The notes below the pieces were generated by a model. That model worked only from the letters and a program-made list of their open reading frames with translations, ran no database searches and had not been told where the DNA came from. A program made the translations under genes and the position numbers. Below are positions 9,956-18,750 of a stretch of 64,000 nucleotides of DNA, in pieces (position 1 is the stretch's first letter; every line of letters begins with the position of its first letter). Source of the stretch: Pseudomonas sp. ANT_H4 (GTDB taxonomy: Bacteria; Pseudomonadota; Gammaproteobacteria; Pseudomonadales; Pseudomonadaceae); assembly GCF_008369295.1 (NCBI RefSeq), contig NZ_VOBG01000012.1, positions 97,274-161,273 of the forward strand, read 5' to 3'.

Positions 9956-10746
9956 TCAGTGACGACGCTTCACGAGCTTGCGCCACAACCAGACCCATAG
10001 CCACAACACCGGGAACGCCAGGATCACGAACGGCAGTACGTAGCTCGACCGTTCCAGGGCATCGGCGGTGCCGTCCACCAGGTTGTCCCCCAGGTTGCTG
10101 AACATCCGGCTCAAGCGCGACTGTTGTTGCGTGCCATCGGATGGCCGGAAGTTCAGGGTCACGCGGTTGGTGTCCAGCCGCCGCTGGTGGCCGGCGGCGA
10201 CCTGGGCCAGTTCCTGCAATGCGTTCTCGATGTTTGCCTGCTCTTTGGTCAAGGCAATCAGGTCGCCCACGGTGATGTCCTTGCGCGCAGCCAATGCATC
10301 AAGGCGCTGTTGCTGTGCCTGCAAGCGTTCCTGGCCGCGGCGGTTGTTAGCTACGGCATCGGCCAAGTCCTCGGCGCTGGTGATCCGTTGCCCGCGTTGC
10401 CCACCTTCGGCGGCCATGGCCACCATCGGCTCGACCCCGGTGGGGGCGATACGCAGCACAATCGTGCCGCCGTCGCTGTTCTCTTCAATACGCAGGATAT
10501 TGCAGGCACCGAAACGTGCCGATTCGCAGGCTTCGCGGGTGGCCTGCATGCGCGGTACCAGCACGGCGACGGGCAAGGACAGGCTCAATTCATGTTCATA
10601 GGCCAATTGCGCATCTGCGCGGCCTTGTTCGCCATTGATCACCGTGGCTTCGGAGTGATCCTTGGGTGATCCTTGGGTGAGCCGCCGGTGAGGGCCAGGG
10701 TCGTCAACAACATCAGCGCGGTGAATCTGCCTTCCAGGTGGTGCAT
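9956..10746 (-). pseudogene. DUF4349 family envelope protein, frameshifted near its 5' end
   Basis: From about 10655 down to 9956 the minus strand encodes a normal DUF4349-like protein. It has an extracytoplasmic beta-rich domain, a coiled coil (AQQQRLDALAARKDITVGDLIALTKEQANIENALQ), and a C-terminal membrane helix followed by KLVKRRH. The natural start is the ATG at 10746, whose frame gives a good signal peptide (MHHLEGRFTALMLLTTLALTGGS). That frame runs out because the 11-bp unit TGATCCTTGGG is repeated twice at 10656-10677. Removing one copy restores signal peptide plus domain in one frame. The expected lipobox Cys also reads Gly (LTGG). Only a TTG at 10768 opens the domain frame upstream, and it gives no signal peptide. 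This could instead be a sequencing error. Confidence 0.75.
10656..10677. repeat. Perfect 11-bp tandem duplication inside the DUF4349 gene
   Basis: TGATCCTTGGG occurs twice head to tail (10656-10666 and 10667-10677) and is followed by TGA, so slippage could add or remove a copy. An 11-bp change is out of frame and accounts for the frameshift. Confidence 0.95.
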
Positions 10747-10903
10747 TGCAGTTCCTTTGAGTGTGCAAGATAAGGTCGAGGGCGATTAAAGCGGGTCTGC
10801 AGGATTAACGCAAAGCATCGCCCGGGATTTGCCGCGCTGATCTTGCTGGTCTCGGCGGATGGGCCGGGTTACACCTCAAGTCTCACTCTAGGACGAACCT
10901 GCC

Positions 10904-11323
10904 ATGACCCGTGTCCCCGAAGGATTTATCCCCTTATCGCGCAGCAGCCCTCTCCTGGATTTGTTGGGTCCGGTGTACTGTCGCGGCGAAGGCCTGCAAC
11001 TGGAACTCGGCCTGCGCGCCGACAACCGCCACGCCAACGGGCGCGGCACCGTCCACGGCGGCGTATTGGCAACCCTGGCGGATGTCGGCATGGGCTACGC
11101 GATGGCGTTTTCCAGTGAGCCACCATTGCCACTGATCACTGCCAGCATGACCCTGGACTACCTGGGTTCGGTACAGGTGGGGGAGTGGATCGAGGTCCGA
11201 CTGGAACACCACAAGCGCGGTCGGCAGATGGCCTTTGCCACAGTGAGCTTGCAGGTAGGGGAGAAGGTGGTGGTGCGGGCCAGTGCGGTGTTTGCGGTGC
11301 CGCAGGTACCAAGTTGCCCCTGA
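10904..11323 (+). CDS. PaaI-type hotdog-fold thioesterase
   Basis: A 139-residue single-domain hotdog protein with the PaaI signature HGGVLATLADVGMGYA (residues about 50-65) and later SMTLDYLGSVQVGE. Such enzymes hydrolyse aromatic or short acyl-CoA thioesters in the cytosol. The start at 10904 gives the normal family length. It is monocistronic; the next gene is on the opposite strand. Confidence 0.88.
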   Translation: MTRVPEGFIPLSRSSPLLDLLGPVYCRGEGLQLELGLRADNRHANGRGTVHGGVLATLADVGMGYAMAFSSEPPLPLITASMTLDYLGSVQVGEWIEVRLEHHKRGRQMAFATVSLQVGEKVVVRASAVFAVPQVPSCP

Positions 11324-11325
11324 CA

Positions 11326-11351
11326 CCGCCTCGCTAAAGCTCGACAGCTAT
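11326..11351. repeat. Short dispersed element (GCCTCGCTAAAGCTCGACAGC)
   Basis: The sequence resembles 26348-26371 (GCCTCGCTGAAGCTCGACAGC). Both lie in intergenic DNA, and this is a common Pseudomonas extragenic repeat type. One copy follows the thioesterase gene. Confidence 0.6.
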
Positions 11352-11401
11352 GTGAATAGCGCAGGGCACGCGACGTGTGGCAAGTTCCGGGTAAATCCAG
11401 G

Positions 11402-11436
11402 CAAAGAAAAGGCCCGGCTTTTCGTGGAGCCGGGCC
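11402..11436 (-). terminator. Terminator of the CoA-transferase/thiolase operon
   Basis: GGCCCGGCT pairs with AGCCGGGCC. On the minus strand the hairpin is followed by a T-rich run (complement of AAAGAAAA), about 20 bp past the thiolase stop. Confidence 0.85.
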
Positions 11437-11457
11437 TGTTCCATGGTGCTCTTTGAA

Positions 11458-12639
11458 TCAGCTGCGTTCGAGGGCCAGTGCTACGCCTTGGCCACCGCCG
11501 ATGCACAGGGTCGCCAGACCTTTCTTGGCATCACGCTTGATCATTTCGTGTAGCAAGGTCACCAGCACTCGGCAGCCTGACGCACCAATCGGGTGGCCGA
11601 TGGCAATTGCGCCGCCGTTGACGTTGACCTTTGCTGTATCCCATTCCAGCTCTTTGCCCACCGCCAGCGACTGGGCGGCGAAGGCTTCGTTGGCTTCGAT
11701 CAGGTCCAGGTCGCTCAACTGCCAGCCGGCTTTGTCCAGGCAGCGACGGGTGGCCGAAACCGGGCCAATGCCCATGATCGCCGGGTCGACGCCGGCATTG
11801 GCGTAGCTGGCAATACGCGCCAGCACCGGCAAGCCGAGGGCTTTGGCCTTGTCGGCACTCATCAGCAGTACGGCAGCAGCGCCGTCGTTGAGGCTGGAGG
11901 AGTTGCCAGCGGTAACGCTGCCGTCTTTCTTGAAGGCCGGCTTGAGCTTGCCCAGGGATTCGGCGGTGGTACCGGCGCGAGGCTGCTCGTCCACGGCGAA
12001 GGCAACCGGGTCGCCCTTGCGCTGGGGAATCAGGATCGGCGTGATCTCATCAACAAATCGCCCAGCTTCGATGGCGGCAGTGGCTTTTTGCTGGGAGGCG
12101 GCGGCGAAAGCGTCCTGGGCTTCACGGCTGATGCCGTACTTGTCCACCAGGTTCTCGGCGGTGACGCCCATGTGGTAGTCGTTGAACGCATCCCACAGGC
12201 CGTCGGTGATCATGCTGTCGATCATCTTGGCGTGGCCCATGCGCAGGCCGGTGCGGGCGGCTGGCAGGACGTAGGGCGCCAGGCTCATGTTTTCCATGCC
12301 GCCAGCGATGATCACCTCGGCGTCACCGCAGCGAATGGCCTGCGCGCCAAGATGCAGGGCCTTGAGGCCCGAGCCGCAGACCTTGTTCAAGGTCAGCGCG
12401 GGTACGGCGTGGGGCAGGCCGGCGAGGATCGAGGCCTGGCGTGCCGGGTTCTGGCCGCCGCCTGCGGTCAGCACCTGACCGAGGATCACTTCATCCACCA
12501 GCGCGGGGTCCAGGCCGGTCTGCTCCAGCAGGCGGCGGATCACCGCAGCCCCCAGTTCCGGCGCTGGGATGTTGGCCAGCGAGCCCTGGAAACTACCCAC
12601 GGCGGTGCGTGTGGCAGCAACAATGACGACGTCTTGCAT
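11458..12639 (-). CDS. atoB: Acetyl-CoA C-acetyltransferase (thiolase)
   Basis: A 393-residue degradative/biosynthetic thiolase that cleaves acetoacetyl-CoA to two acetyl-CoA. Catalytic Cys88 lies in LNKVCGSG, the His in [10 protein letters not shown] and the second Cys in [18 protein letters not shown] Shine-Dalgarno sequence precedes the ATG at 12639; an in-frame start at 12654 would lack one. It is the last gene of a three-gene operon whose first two genes encode a 3-oxoacid CoA-transferase, so the operon should activate a 3-ketoacid (probably acetoacetate) and then cleave it. Confidence 0.92.
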   Translation of the reverse strand: MQDVVIVAATRTAVGSFQGSLANIPAPELGAAVIRRLLEQTGLDPALVDEVILGQVLTAGGGQNPARQASILAGLPHAVPALTLNKVCGSGLKALHLGAQAIRCGDAEVIIAGGMENMSLAPYVLPAARTGLRMGHAKMIDSMITDGLWDAFNDYHMGVTAENLVDKYGISREAQDAFAAASQQKATAAIEAGRFVDEITPILIPQRKGDPVAFAVDEQPRAGTTAESLGKLKPAFKKDGSVTAGNSSSLNDGAAAVLLMSADKAKALGLPVLARIASYANAGVDPAIMGIGPVSATRRCLDKAGWQLSDLDLIEANEAFAAQSLAVGKELEWDTAKVNVNGGAIAIGHPIGASGCRVLVTLLHEMIKRDAKKGLATLCIGGGQGVALALERS

Positions 12640-12650
12640 GGAATCTTTCC

Positions 12651-13316
12651 TCACTGCGCAGCGAACTGCATTTCTGGAACATGGTCCGGGACGATCAGTT
12701 TACCGGCGGTCTTGCTGACAATCTCTTCAACGCTGACGCCAGGTGCGCGTTCCTTGAGGACAAATGCGCCATTTTCGATTTCCAGGTAGGCCAGGTCCGT
12801 CAGCACGCGCTTGATGCAATTGGCACCGGTCAGCGGCAGGCTGCAACGGCTCAGCAGTTTCGACTCTCCGTCCTTGGAGGCGTGGGTCATGGTGACGATG
12901 ATGTTTTCTGCACCGGCCACCAGGTCCATGGCGCCGCCCATGCCCTTGACCAGCTTGCCGGGGATCATCCAGGAGGCGATGTTTCCTTCGACGTCGACCT
13001 CAAAGGCGCCCAATACCGTCAGGTCGATATGGCCACCGCGAATCATCGCGAAGGACTCGGCCGAGGAAAAAATCGAAGCGCCGATACGGGCGGTGACGGT
13101 TTGTTTACCAGCGTTGATCATGTCGGCATCGATGGTTTCTTCAGTAGGAAACGCGCCCATGCCAAGCAGGCCGTTTTCCGACTGCAGCATCACTTCCATG
13201 CCTTCGGGGATGTAGTTGGCCACCAGGGTCGGGATGCCGATGCCCAGGTTCACGTAAAAGCCGTCCTGCATTTCGCGGGCGACGCGTTGAGCCATTTGTT
13301 CGCGGGTAAGAGCCAT
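12651..13316 (-). CDS. 3-oxoacid CoA-transferase, beta subunit
   Basis: A 221-residue subunit with the catalytic Glu47 in SENGLLG, which forms the glutamyl-CoA thioester, and the conserved [15 protein letters not shown] and GAMDLV segments. It pairs with the alpha subunit encoded just upstream (34-bp gap) to form the cytosolic alpha2beta2 enzyme. It resembles AtoA and ScoB, while the aromatic-pathway PcaJ/CatJ is also close; with no pca genes nearby, acetoacetate is the likelier substrate. Confidence 0.92.
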   Translation of the reverse strand: MALTREQMAQRVAREMQDGFYVNLGIGIPTLVANYIPEGMEVMLQSENGLLGMGAFPTEETIDADMINAGKQTVTARIGASIFSSAESFAMIRGGHIDLTVLGAFEVDVEGNIASWMIPGKLVKGMGGAMDLVAGAENIIVTMTHASKDGESKLLSRCSLPLTGANCIKRVLTDLAYLEIENGAFVLKERAPGVSVEEIVSKTAGKLIVPDHVPEMQFAAQ

Positions 13317-13350
13317 GTGTTGTCTCCTTATTATTTGGGCTGGATAAAGG

Positions 13351-14049
13351 TCACTTGCGCACGGTGCGCTGTTCGATGCGCTTCTCGAAGGTGCCGCAAA
13401 TGATCCTGTCGACGTAGATGCCAGGGGTGTGGATCTGCGCCGGGTCCAGCTCGCCCGGTTCGACGATTTCCTCGACTTCGACCACGGTGATCTTGCCGGC
13501 GGTGGCGGCCAGCGGGTTGAAGTTCTGCGCCGTGTGGCGGTAGATCACGTTACCGAAGTGGTCGGCCTTCCAGCCTTTGACGATGGCGAAGTCGCCGGTG
13601 ATGGATTCTTCCATCAGGTAAGGGCGACCATTGAATTTGCGGATTTCCTTGCCTTCGGCAACCGGGGTGCCGACGCCGGTTGCAGTGAAGAAGGCCGGGA
13701 TGCCGGCGCCGCCTGCACGCAGCTTTTCCGCCAGGGTGCCTTGGGGAGTGAGCACTACTTCGATTTCGCCGCTGAGCAGTTGCTTCTCGAACAGGGCATT
13801 TTCACCGACGTAGGAGGCGACGACCTTGCTGATCTGCTTGCCTTCCAGCAGCACGCCCAGGCCGAAACCATCGACGCCACAGTTGTTGGAGACCACAGTC
13901 AGGTCGCGGGTGCCTTTGCGCTTGATCTCGGCGATGAGGTTTTCCGGGATGCCGCACAGGCCGAAACCGCCGGAGAGTACGGTCATGCCGTCTTCAAGAC
14001 CTGCCAGCGCTTCCTCATAGGACGCCACGCGTTTATCGAAACCTGCCAT
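13351..14049 (-). CDS. 3-oxoacid CoA-transferase, alpha subunit
   Basis: A 232-residue subunit with the glycine-rich CoA-binding segment [13 protein letters not shown] at about residues 26-38 and [11 protein letters not shown] further on. The ATG at 14049 follows AAGAGG at a good distance; an in-frame start at 14082 would add 11 unconserved residues. This is the first gene of the operon (alpha, beta, thiolase), and a LysR gene is divergent from it. Confidence 0.92.
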   Translation of the reverse strand: MAGFDKRVASYEEALAGLEDGMTVLSGGFGLCGIPENLIAEIKRKGTRDLTVVSNNCGVDGFGLGVLLEGKQISKVVASYVGENALFEKQLLSGEIEVVLTPQGTLAEKLRAGGAGIPAFFTATGVGTPVAEGKEIRKFNGRPYLMEESITGDFAIVKGWKADHFGNVIYRHTAQNFNPLAATAGKITVVEVEEIVEPGELDPAQIHTPGIYVDRIICGTFEKRIEQRTVRK

Positions 14050-14122
14050 ATGCACCTCTTTTATTGTTTGTGGGTCAGCCATATGCCCCGAGTGTTGCGC
14101 CGTGGGATTGATTTGTTAAGTT

Positions 14123-14151
14123 GTTTTTTAAGGTTGATTGATTTAAAAAAC
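14123..14151. promoter_or_regulatory. Inverted repeat in the CoA-transferase/LysR divergent promoter
   Basis: GTTTTTTAA (14123-14131) and TTTAAAAAAC (14142-14151) are mirror arms separated by 10 bp. They lie between the divergent operon and its LysR gene, the standard place for a LysR binding site. This is inference from position and symmetry. Confidence 0.55.
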
Positions 14152-14182
14152 AGCATAGTCGCCGACGGTCCGGAGTAGTCTC

Positions 14183-15082
14183 ATGACAGTTAAACAGATG
14201 CGGGCCTTTCTTGCCGTGGCCCATAGCTTGAGTTTTGCTGCCGCCTGCGAGCGCCTGCACCTTTCCCAGTCGGCGCTGAGCCTGACCATCAAAGGCCTGG
14301 AGGAGGGCCTGGGCGGGCGCCTGTTCAGCCGAAATACCCGTAATGTCGCGCTGACCCCGGAAGGCGAATCCCTGTTGCCCCTGGCTCGGCGCTTGATTGC
14401 TGATTGGGATAACGCCGAGGACGAACTACGCCAGCGTTTCACCCTGCAGCGTGGGCGGGTGACCGTGGCGGCGATGCCGTCATTTGCCGGCAACCTGCTG
14501 CCGCCGATCCTGAAGATATTTCGTGCGCGTTTTCCCCAGGTCAATGTCACGGTCAATGACGTGATCAACGAGCAGGTGCTGGAAATGGTCCGTGATCGCC
14601 AAGTGGAGCTGGGGGTAGCCTTCGAGCCGCCACAAAGCTCGTCACTGGGATTTACCCCGTTGTACCTGGACCGTTTTATCGCCGTAGTACCCGCTGACTC
14701 ACCGTTGACGCAAATGGCCGAGATCGACTGGAAAAGCCTGCTGGAGCAACCCTTCATTACCCTGCAACGCCCTTCAACGGTACGGGTGATGTTGGAGGAA
14801 CACCTGGGCGCCTTGGGTATGAAATTGCCAGTGGCGCTGGAAAGCCATCAACTGGCGACGGTGGGAAAAATGGTCGCCAGTGGCCTGGGTGTCAGCGCAG
14901 TACCGGCGTTGTGTGCCCGACAAATGCAGGAGGCGGGCGCCCATTGCATTACCTTGCGTGATCCGGTGATCGAACGACCCATTGGCGTATTGACCAAATC
15001 CGGCCATGAACTCTCGGCAGCAGCCCAGGCATTGTTTGATATCTTTCGCGATGAGGCGGGGAGGGGGCGGTTTCCGGCCTAG
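14183..15082 (+). CDS. LysR family transcriptional regulator of the CoA-transferase operon
   Basis: A 299-residue regulator with an N-terminal winged helix-turn-helix (RAFLAVAHSLSFAAACERLHLSQSALSLTIKGLEEGLGGRLFSR, residues about 6-50) and a periplasmic-binding-protein-like effector domain (about 90-295). It is divergent from the alpha/beta CoA-transferase and thiolase genes, with 133 bp between, so it most likely controls them in response to a ketoacid or fatty-acid-derived ligand. The ligand cannot be read from sequence. Confidence 0.9.
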   Translation: MTVKQMRAFLAVAHSLSFAAACERLHLSQSALSLTIKGLEEGLGGRLFSRNTRNVALTPEGESLLPLARRLIADWDNAEDELRQRFTLQRGRVTVAAMPSFAGNLLPPILKIFRARFPQVNVTVNDVINEQVLEMVRDRQVELGVAFEPPQSSSLGFTPLYLDRFIAVVPADSPLTQMAEIDWKSLLEQPFITLQRPSTVRVMLEEHLGALGMKLPVALESHQLATVGKMVASGLGVSAVPALCARQMQEAGAHCITLRDPVIERPIGVLTKSGHELSAAAQALFDIFRDEAGRGRFPA

Positions 15083-15104
15083 TTATAAAAATCAGCAATA
15101 AAAA

Positions 15105-15130
15105 AGCCTGCTCGGTTTAGCGAGCAGGCT
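15105..15130 (-). terminator. Terminator shared by the LysR gene and the 109-residue gene
   Basis: AGCCTGCTCG pairs with CGAGCAGGCT around GTTTAG. A run of A precedes it on the plus strand, so it is a T-tract terminator for the minus-strand gene ending at 15152. Confidence 0.85.
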
Positions 15131-15151
15131 CAAGTTATTAGTTGCTATTAA

Positions 15152-15481
15152 TCAGCAGTATTTATCAATAACTCGAACTTTCGAGTTGTCTTTCAAAGCC
15201 TGCCATTCGCTGTTCAGCGTATGGAAAACCTGCTCGATAAAGCCGCGATCGGCGGCAGCCTTCTTGCCGACATAACCCTGGCCGCGGCGGTACACCTTCA
15301 GGCGCGCTGCCAACTCACGGTTATTCTTGTCGAACTCTTCTTCCACGGTATGGGGCGCCAGGCAGTCAATATGGACCTGACCCGATTTACCAATCCACAG
15401 GATATGGTCGTCGAGCGTGTCTTTCTGCGCTGCGAACATCTCAGCCAATTCATTAATAGTTGGTTGGTTGTTCAGATTCAT
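15152..15481 (-). CDS. Small conserved-looking protein of unknown function
   Basis: A 109-residue hydrophilic protein not assigned to a family. It begins MNLNNQPTINELAEMFAAQKDTLDDHILWIG, is mixed acidic/basic, has a Cys at its very C-terminus (DKYC), and lacks membrane segments or a signal peptide. AAGGGG lies about 8 bp before the ATG at 15481; a longer frame to 15514 has no better start. It has its own terminator and normal codon use, so it is probably real. Confidence 0.7.
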   Translation of the reverse strand: MNLNNQPTINELAEMFAAQKDTLDDHILWIGKSGQVHIDCLAPHTVEEEFDKNNRELAARLKVYRRGQGYVGKKAAADRGFIEQVFHTLNSEWQALKDNSKVRVIDKYC

Positions 15482-16071
15482 GTGTAAGCCCCTTGACCAG
15501 TTGGCGATCTTCAATTGATTCGTTAAAACTGTTTAGTTGTCTCCGGTTCCGAAAACCGGGCGTCAGCGACGGACTGCCGAATACGGGCAGGGTCTTGAAC
15601 CTGATGCATGTAGTCTTGCTGATGAACTGCTACGCAATGCTTTCATAACGAAGACAAGCAGCGTTTTAGCTCCTTGTACCGATCCTTTCGGGCCAGTCAG
15701 CTTCATCAATCTGCCTTGTGGGCAGTGCACATCCGGGAAAAACAGCTCGGCGGTCAGACGAGCTAGTTCAAAGCGCTTGTTACCAACGCTCCCGATCCGG
15801 GAGACAACTGAATCATGCAAGGACAAAAAGGTTACGTCAACGATTATGTAGTGATTATTTTTGATCACTACATAAATCGTTGCGGAGGCAGGAGAAAGCA
15901 GGAAGTTGTGACTTGAGCGTCATTTTTTGTGCGGGTGGGTCGAGTGCTTTCGCTATCCCAAGCGTTCCACCAGCAGCGTCGAGGACGACTGATGGCAGTG
16001 GTGAGGCCAACGTAGCCTCGCTGGGGCTCGGCAACTGCTACGGCAGTTGCTGTTGTAGATGCTTATGCCTG
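15482..16071. other. 590-bp region without a convincing gene
   Basis: Overlapping antisense frames of about 100 codons exist at 15537-15851 (+) and 15563-15868 (-). Neither has a recognisable motif or a good ribosome binding site. The stretch is less G+C-rich than its surroundings, holds the long inverted repeat at 15839-15881 and a small hairpin (GCAACTGC/GCAGTTGC, 16031-16049), and could carry a small RNA or a decayed gene. Nothing firm can be assigned. Confidence 0.5.
15839..15881. repeat. Long inverted repeat (17/18-bp arms)
   Basis: The left arm at 15839-15855 (AACGATTATGTAGTGAT) pairs with the right arm at 15864-15881 (ATCACTACATAAATCGTT) with one bulged base around an 8-base T-rich centre. 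Strong dyad symmetry with low G+C suggests a terminator, an operator or a transposon-end relic. Confidence 0.8.
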
Positions 16072-16512
16072 TCACTCGCCGCGAATGTACTGCTCCAGCT
16101 GCTTGATCAGGTCGGCCTGTTCGGCAATCGCTTCCTTGACCAGGTCGCCGATGGACAGCAGGCCCAGCAACTTCCCATCTTCCACCACCGGCAAGTGGCG
16201 CAGGTGACTGTCGGTCATGATGTTCATGCATTTCTCGACGCTTTGGTGAATGTCGACGGTAATCACCGGTGAGCTCATGATTTCGCTGACCGCTGTCGTG
16301 GCAGAGGATCGACCCTTGAGAATCAGTTTGCGCGCGTAATCACGCTCGCTGATGACGCCGATAACCTTGCCTTCATCAACGACCGGCAGGGCACCGACGT
16401 TTTTTGCCGCCATCAGAATCAGAGCCTCCATCACTGTCTGGTGTGACTTGATGGTATGGACTTCCTGGTTTTTCTGTTCCTTGGATTTGAGCACTTGTGC
16501 AACGGTCTTCAT
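16072..16512 (-). CDS. Tandem CBS-domain protein
   Basis: A 146-residue protein made of two CBS domains (about residues 10-70 and 75-135). Landmarks are IKSHQTVMEALILMAAKNVGALPVVDEGKVIGVISERDYARKL and SPVITVDIHQSVEKCMNIMTDSHLRHLPVVEDGKLLGLLSIGDLVK. Stand-alone CBS pairs bind adenine nucleotides and usually act as energy or redox sensors of a partner protein; none is encoded beside it. GGAG lies 8 bp before the ATG at 16512; a GTG three codons upstream is the alternative. Confidence 0.92.
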   Translation of the reverse strand: MKTVAQVLKSKEQKNQEVHTIKSHQTVMEALILMAAKNVGALPVVDEGKVIGVISERDYARKLILKGRSSATTAVSEIMSSPVITVDIHQSVEKCMNIMTDSHLRHLPVVEDGKLLGLLSIGDLVKEAIAEQADLIKQLEQYIRGE

Positions 16513-16642
16513 GGCGGCCACTCCGGTGTTGTTGTTGGGAAGTCAGCGATCCCTACAGAATCCTAGACGGTCCACGACTGAGCAAGGTCTAAAGCGCTGT
16601 ATATCCCGTCGAAAAACGTCATTGGCAGGACTTTTTCCCTGT

Positions 16643-18592
16643 TCACGTCTTGTTTGCCGGTTTTGCTGCGTGTTTCGGGCTGGCGGTGGTCTTGCGTTTG
16701 GCGGGCTTGCGTTTGTTTTTCCAGGGTGTGGCGCCACGTCCCGCCGGGCTGGCTGGACCGCTGATAGTCAGGCTCAACCCGCTGCAACGGCTGACCTGCT
16801 TGCTCATCCACGCGGCCTGCTTGGAGACGAATTCTTCCAGGCTCATTTCACCGCTTTGCACCATGTCCAGCGCCTGCTCCCAAATGGCCGTGGTACCGGG
16901 GTCGGCAATCGCCCGTGGTACGGCATCGATCAGGCTGAACGCCGCGGGTGTCGCGGACAGGGCCTTGCCGTTTTTCACCAGATAACCCCTATCCAGCAAA
17001 CCTTGGATGATCCCGGCCCGGGTCGCTTCAGTGCCGATGCCGGTGGTGTCCTTGAGTTTCTGCTTGAGCAACGGGTCTTCCACCAGCTTGGCGACGTTCT
17101 TCATCGCCTTGATCAGGTCGCCTTCGGTGAAGGGCTTCGGCGGCTGGGTCCACAGGTCTTTCAGGTTGACCTTCGCCACCGCGTAGTCCCGGCCTTGTAT
17201 CAGTGCCGGCAAGGGCTGCGGTGCGGGCGCCTCGCGGCCTTTGCTCGGTGCCAGGGCTTCGGGCAATGCCCGTTTCCAGCCCGGCTCGACGATGACTTTG
17301 CCCACCGCCCGCAAGGCTTCGCCCGCGCAGTCGAAATCTGCCTGGGTGCGGTCGTACTCGTGGTTGGGTAGAAACTGCGCCAGGTAGCGTGCGCGAATCA
17401 GGGTGTAGACCGCGCGATGCTTGCCGGTCAGTTGGCCGAGGTCCTTTCCTGCACCTGTGGGGATGATGCCGTGGTGGGCGCTGACCTTGGCATCGTTCCA
17501 GGCCCGGGAGCGCCGCTGGGCGTCCATGTGTGGCATCAGTGCGTTGACTGCCGGATCAGCCCGGCCCAGCGCCGCGAGAATCTTTGGCGCGTCGCCGTGC
17601 TGGCTGACGGGCAGGTAGCCGCAGTCACTGCGCGGGTAGGTGATGACCTTGTGGGTTTCGTAAAGAGATTGGGCGATATCCAGGGTTTCCTGGGCGCCGA
17701 GGCCGAGCTTTTTCGAGCAGATTTCCTGCAAGGTGCCAAGGTCGAAGAGCAGGGGTGCCACTTCGCGCATGCGTTCGGTACGCAACTTGATCAACCGCGC
17801 GCTGGCGGCGTTGCTCATTGCCGTCGCGGCCTGTTGCGCCAGCTGCGGATTGAGGCAGCGGCCCTGATCATCACAGGCGTCTTCGGTGGCGCGCCATTGG
17901 GCGGTGAAAGTGATCGAGTCATGTCGCAGCTCGACATCGATGGCCCAATAGGCCACCGGCACGAAGTTGGCAATGCTGCGGTCGCGGTCCACCACCAGGC
18001 GCAGGGTGGGGGTTTGCACGCGGCCGACTGGCAATACGCCCTGGTAGCCGGACTGGCGGCCCAGCAGGGTGAACAGACGGCTCATATTCATGCCGATCAG
18101 CCAGTCAGCGCGCGACCGCCCGAGGGCCGAGTGGTACAGGCTGAAGGTTTCGGCGCCGGGCTTGAGGGCCGCCAGGGCCTTGCGGATCGAGGCGTCGTCC
18201 AGTGCCGATAGCCACAGCCGCTGGATCGGCCCGCGATAACGGCAGTGCTCAACCAGCTCCCGGGCAATCATCTCGCCTTCACGGTCGGCGTCGGTGGCGA
18301 TCACCAGTTCCTGGGCTTCCCCCAGCAGGCGCTTGACCACCTTGAACTGGCTGGCGGTCCTGGGTTTGACCAGCATCTTCCATTTTTCCGGGACGATGGG
18401 CAGGTCGGCCAGTACCCAGCGCTTGTAGCGGGCGTCGTAGGCATCGGGCGGAGCGGTTTCCAGCAGGTGGCCGATGCACCAGGTCACTGTGACCCCGGCA
18501 CCCAGCCAGCAACCGTCACCACGGCGGCTGGCGCCGAGCACGGCAGCGATATCCTTGGCCTGGGACGGTTTTTCGCAGAGGAACAGCCGCAT
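16643..18592 (-). CDS. topB: DNA topoisomerase III (type IA)
   Basis: A 649-residue type IA topoisomerase that relaxes and decatenates DNA. The Toprim domain starts LFLCEKPSQAKDIAAVLG and has the metal-binding DADREGE at residues 101-107. Active-site Tyr319 lies in ITYPRSDCGYLP. The C-terminus is Lys/Arg-rich (RKPAKRKTTASPKHAAK) and lacks zinc-finger cysteines, as in chromosomal TopB. The ATG at 18592 puts the Toprim motif at the normal distance; a GTG-like start at 18601 adds three residues. Confidence 0.95.
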   Translation of the reverse strand: MRLFLCEKPSQAKDIAAVLGASRRGDGCWLGAGVTVTWCIGHLLETAPPDAYDARYKRWVLADLPIVPEKWKMLVKPRTASQFKVVKRLLGEAQELVIATDADREGEMIARELVEHCRYRGPIQRLWLSALDDASIRKALAALKPGAETFSLYHSALGRSRADWLIGMNMSRLFTLLGRQSGYQGVLPVGRVQTPTLRLVVDRDRSIANFVPVAYWAIDVELRHDSITFTAQWRATEDACDDQGRCLNPQLAQQAATAMSNAASARLIKLRTERMREVAPLLFDLGTLQEICSKKLGLGAQETLDIAQSLYETHKVITYPRSDCGYLPVSQHGDAPKILAALGRADPAVNALMPHMDAQRRSRAWNDAKVSAHHGIIPTGAGKDLGQLTGKHRAVYTLIRARYLAQFLPNHEYDRTQADFDCAGEALRAVGKVIVEPGWKRALPEALAPSKGREAPAPQPLPALIQGRDYAVAKVNLKDLWTQPPKPFTEGDLIKAMKNVAKLVEDPLLKQKLKDTTGIGTEATRAGIIQGLLDRGYLVKNGKALSATPAAFSLIDAVPRAIADPGTTAIWEQALDMVQSGEMSLEEFVSKQAAWMSKQVSRCSGLSLTISGPASPAGRGATPWKNKRKPAKRKTTASPKHAAKPANKT

Positions 18593-18683
18593 GGTCACCA
18601 CATTCGTTACGAAGTTGAATGGGGAGCAGGATGGGCAATGGAAGGGATTTGAGCAACCTTTATCTGGATGGATGTACAGCTAA

Positions 18684-18750
18684 AAGCTTCAAGCTTCAAG
18701 TAAAAGCCGACTCGCTCTTACTTGCCGCTTGAAGCTGACCGCTTGAGGCT
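18684..18750. repeat. AAGCTTCAAG/CTTGAAGC inverted repeats
   Basis: AAGCTTCAAGCTTCAAG near 18684-18700 is mirrored by GCTTGAAGC and GCTTGAGGC near 18727-18750. This P. fluorescens-type intergenic repeat lies between the transporter 3' end and topB and may form a hairpin in the mRNA. Confidence 0.65.

Noticed and set aside
15537..15868. Overlapping ~100-codon frames on both strands
   Set aside because: Neither has a ribosome binding site, motif or consistent codon use, and the minus one begins within the inverted repeat.
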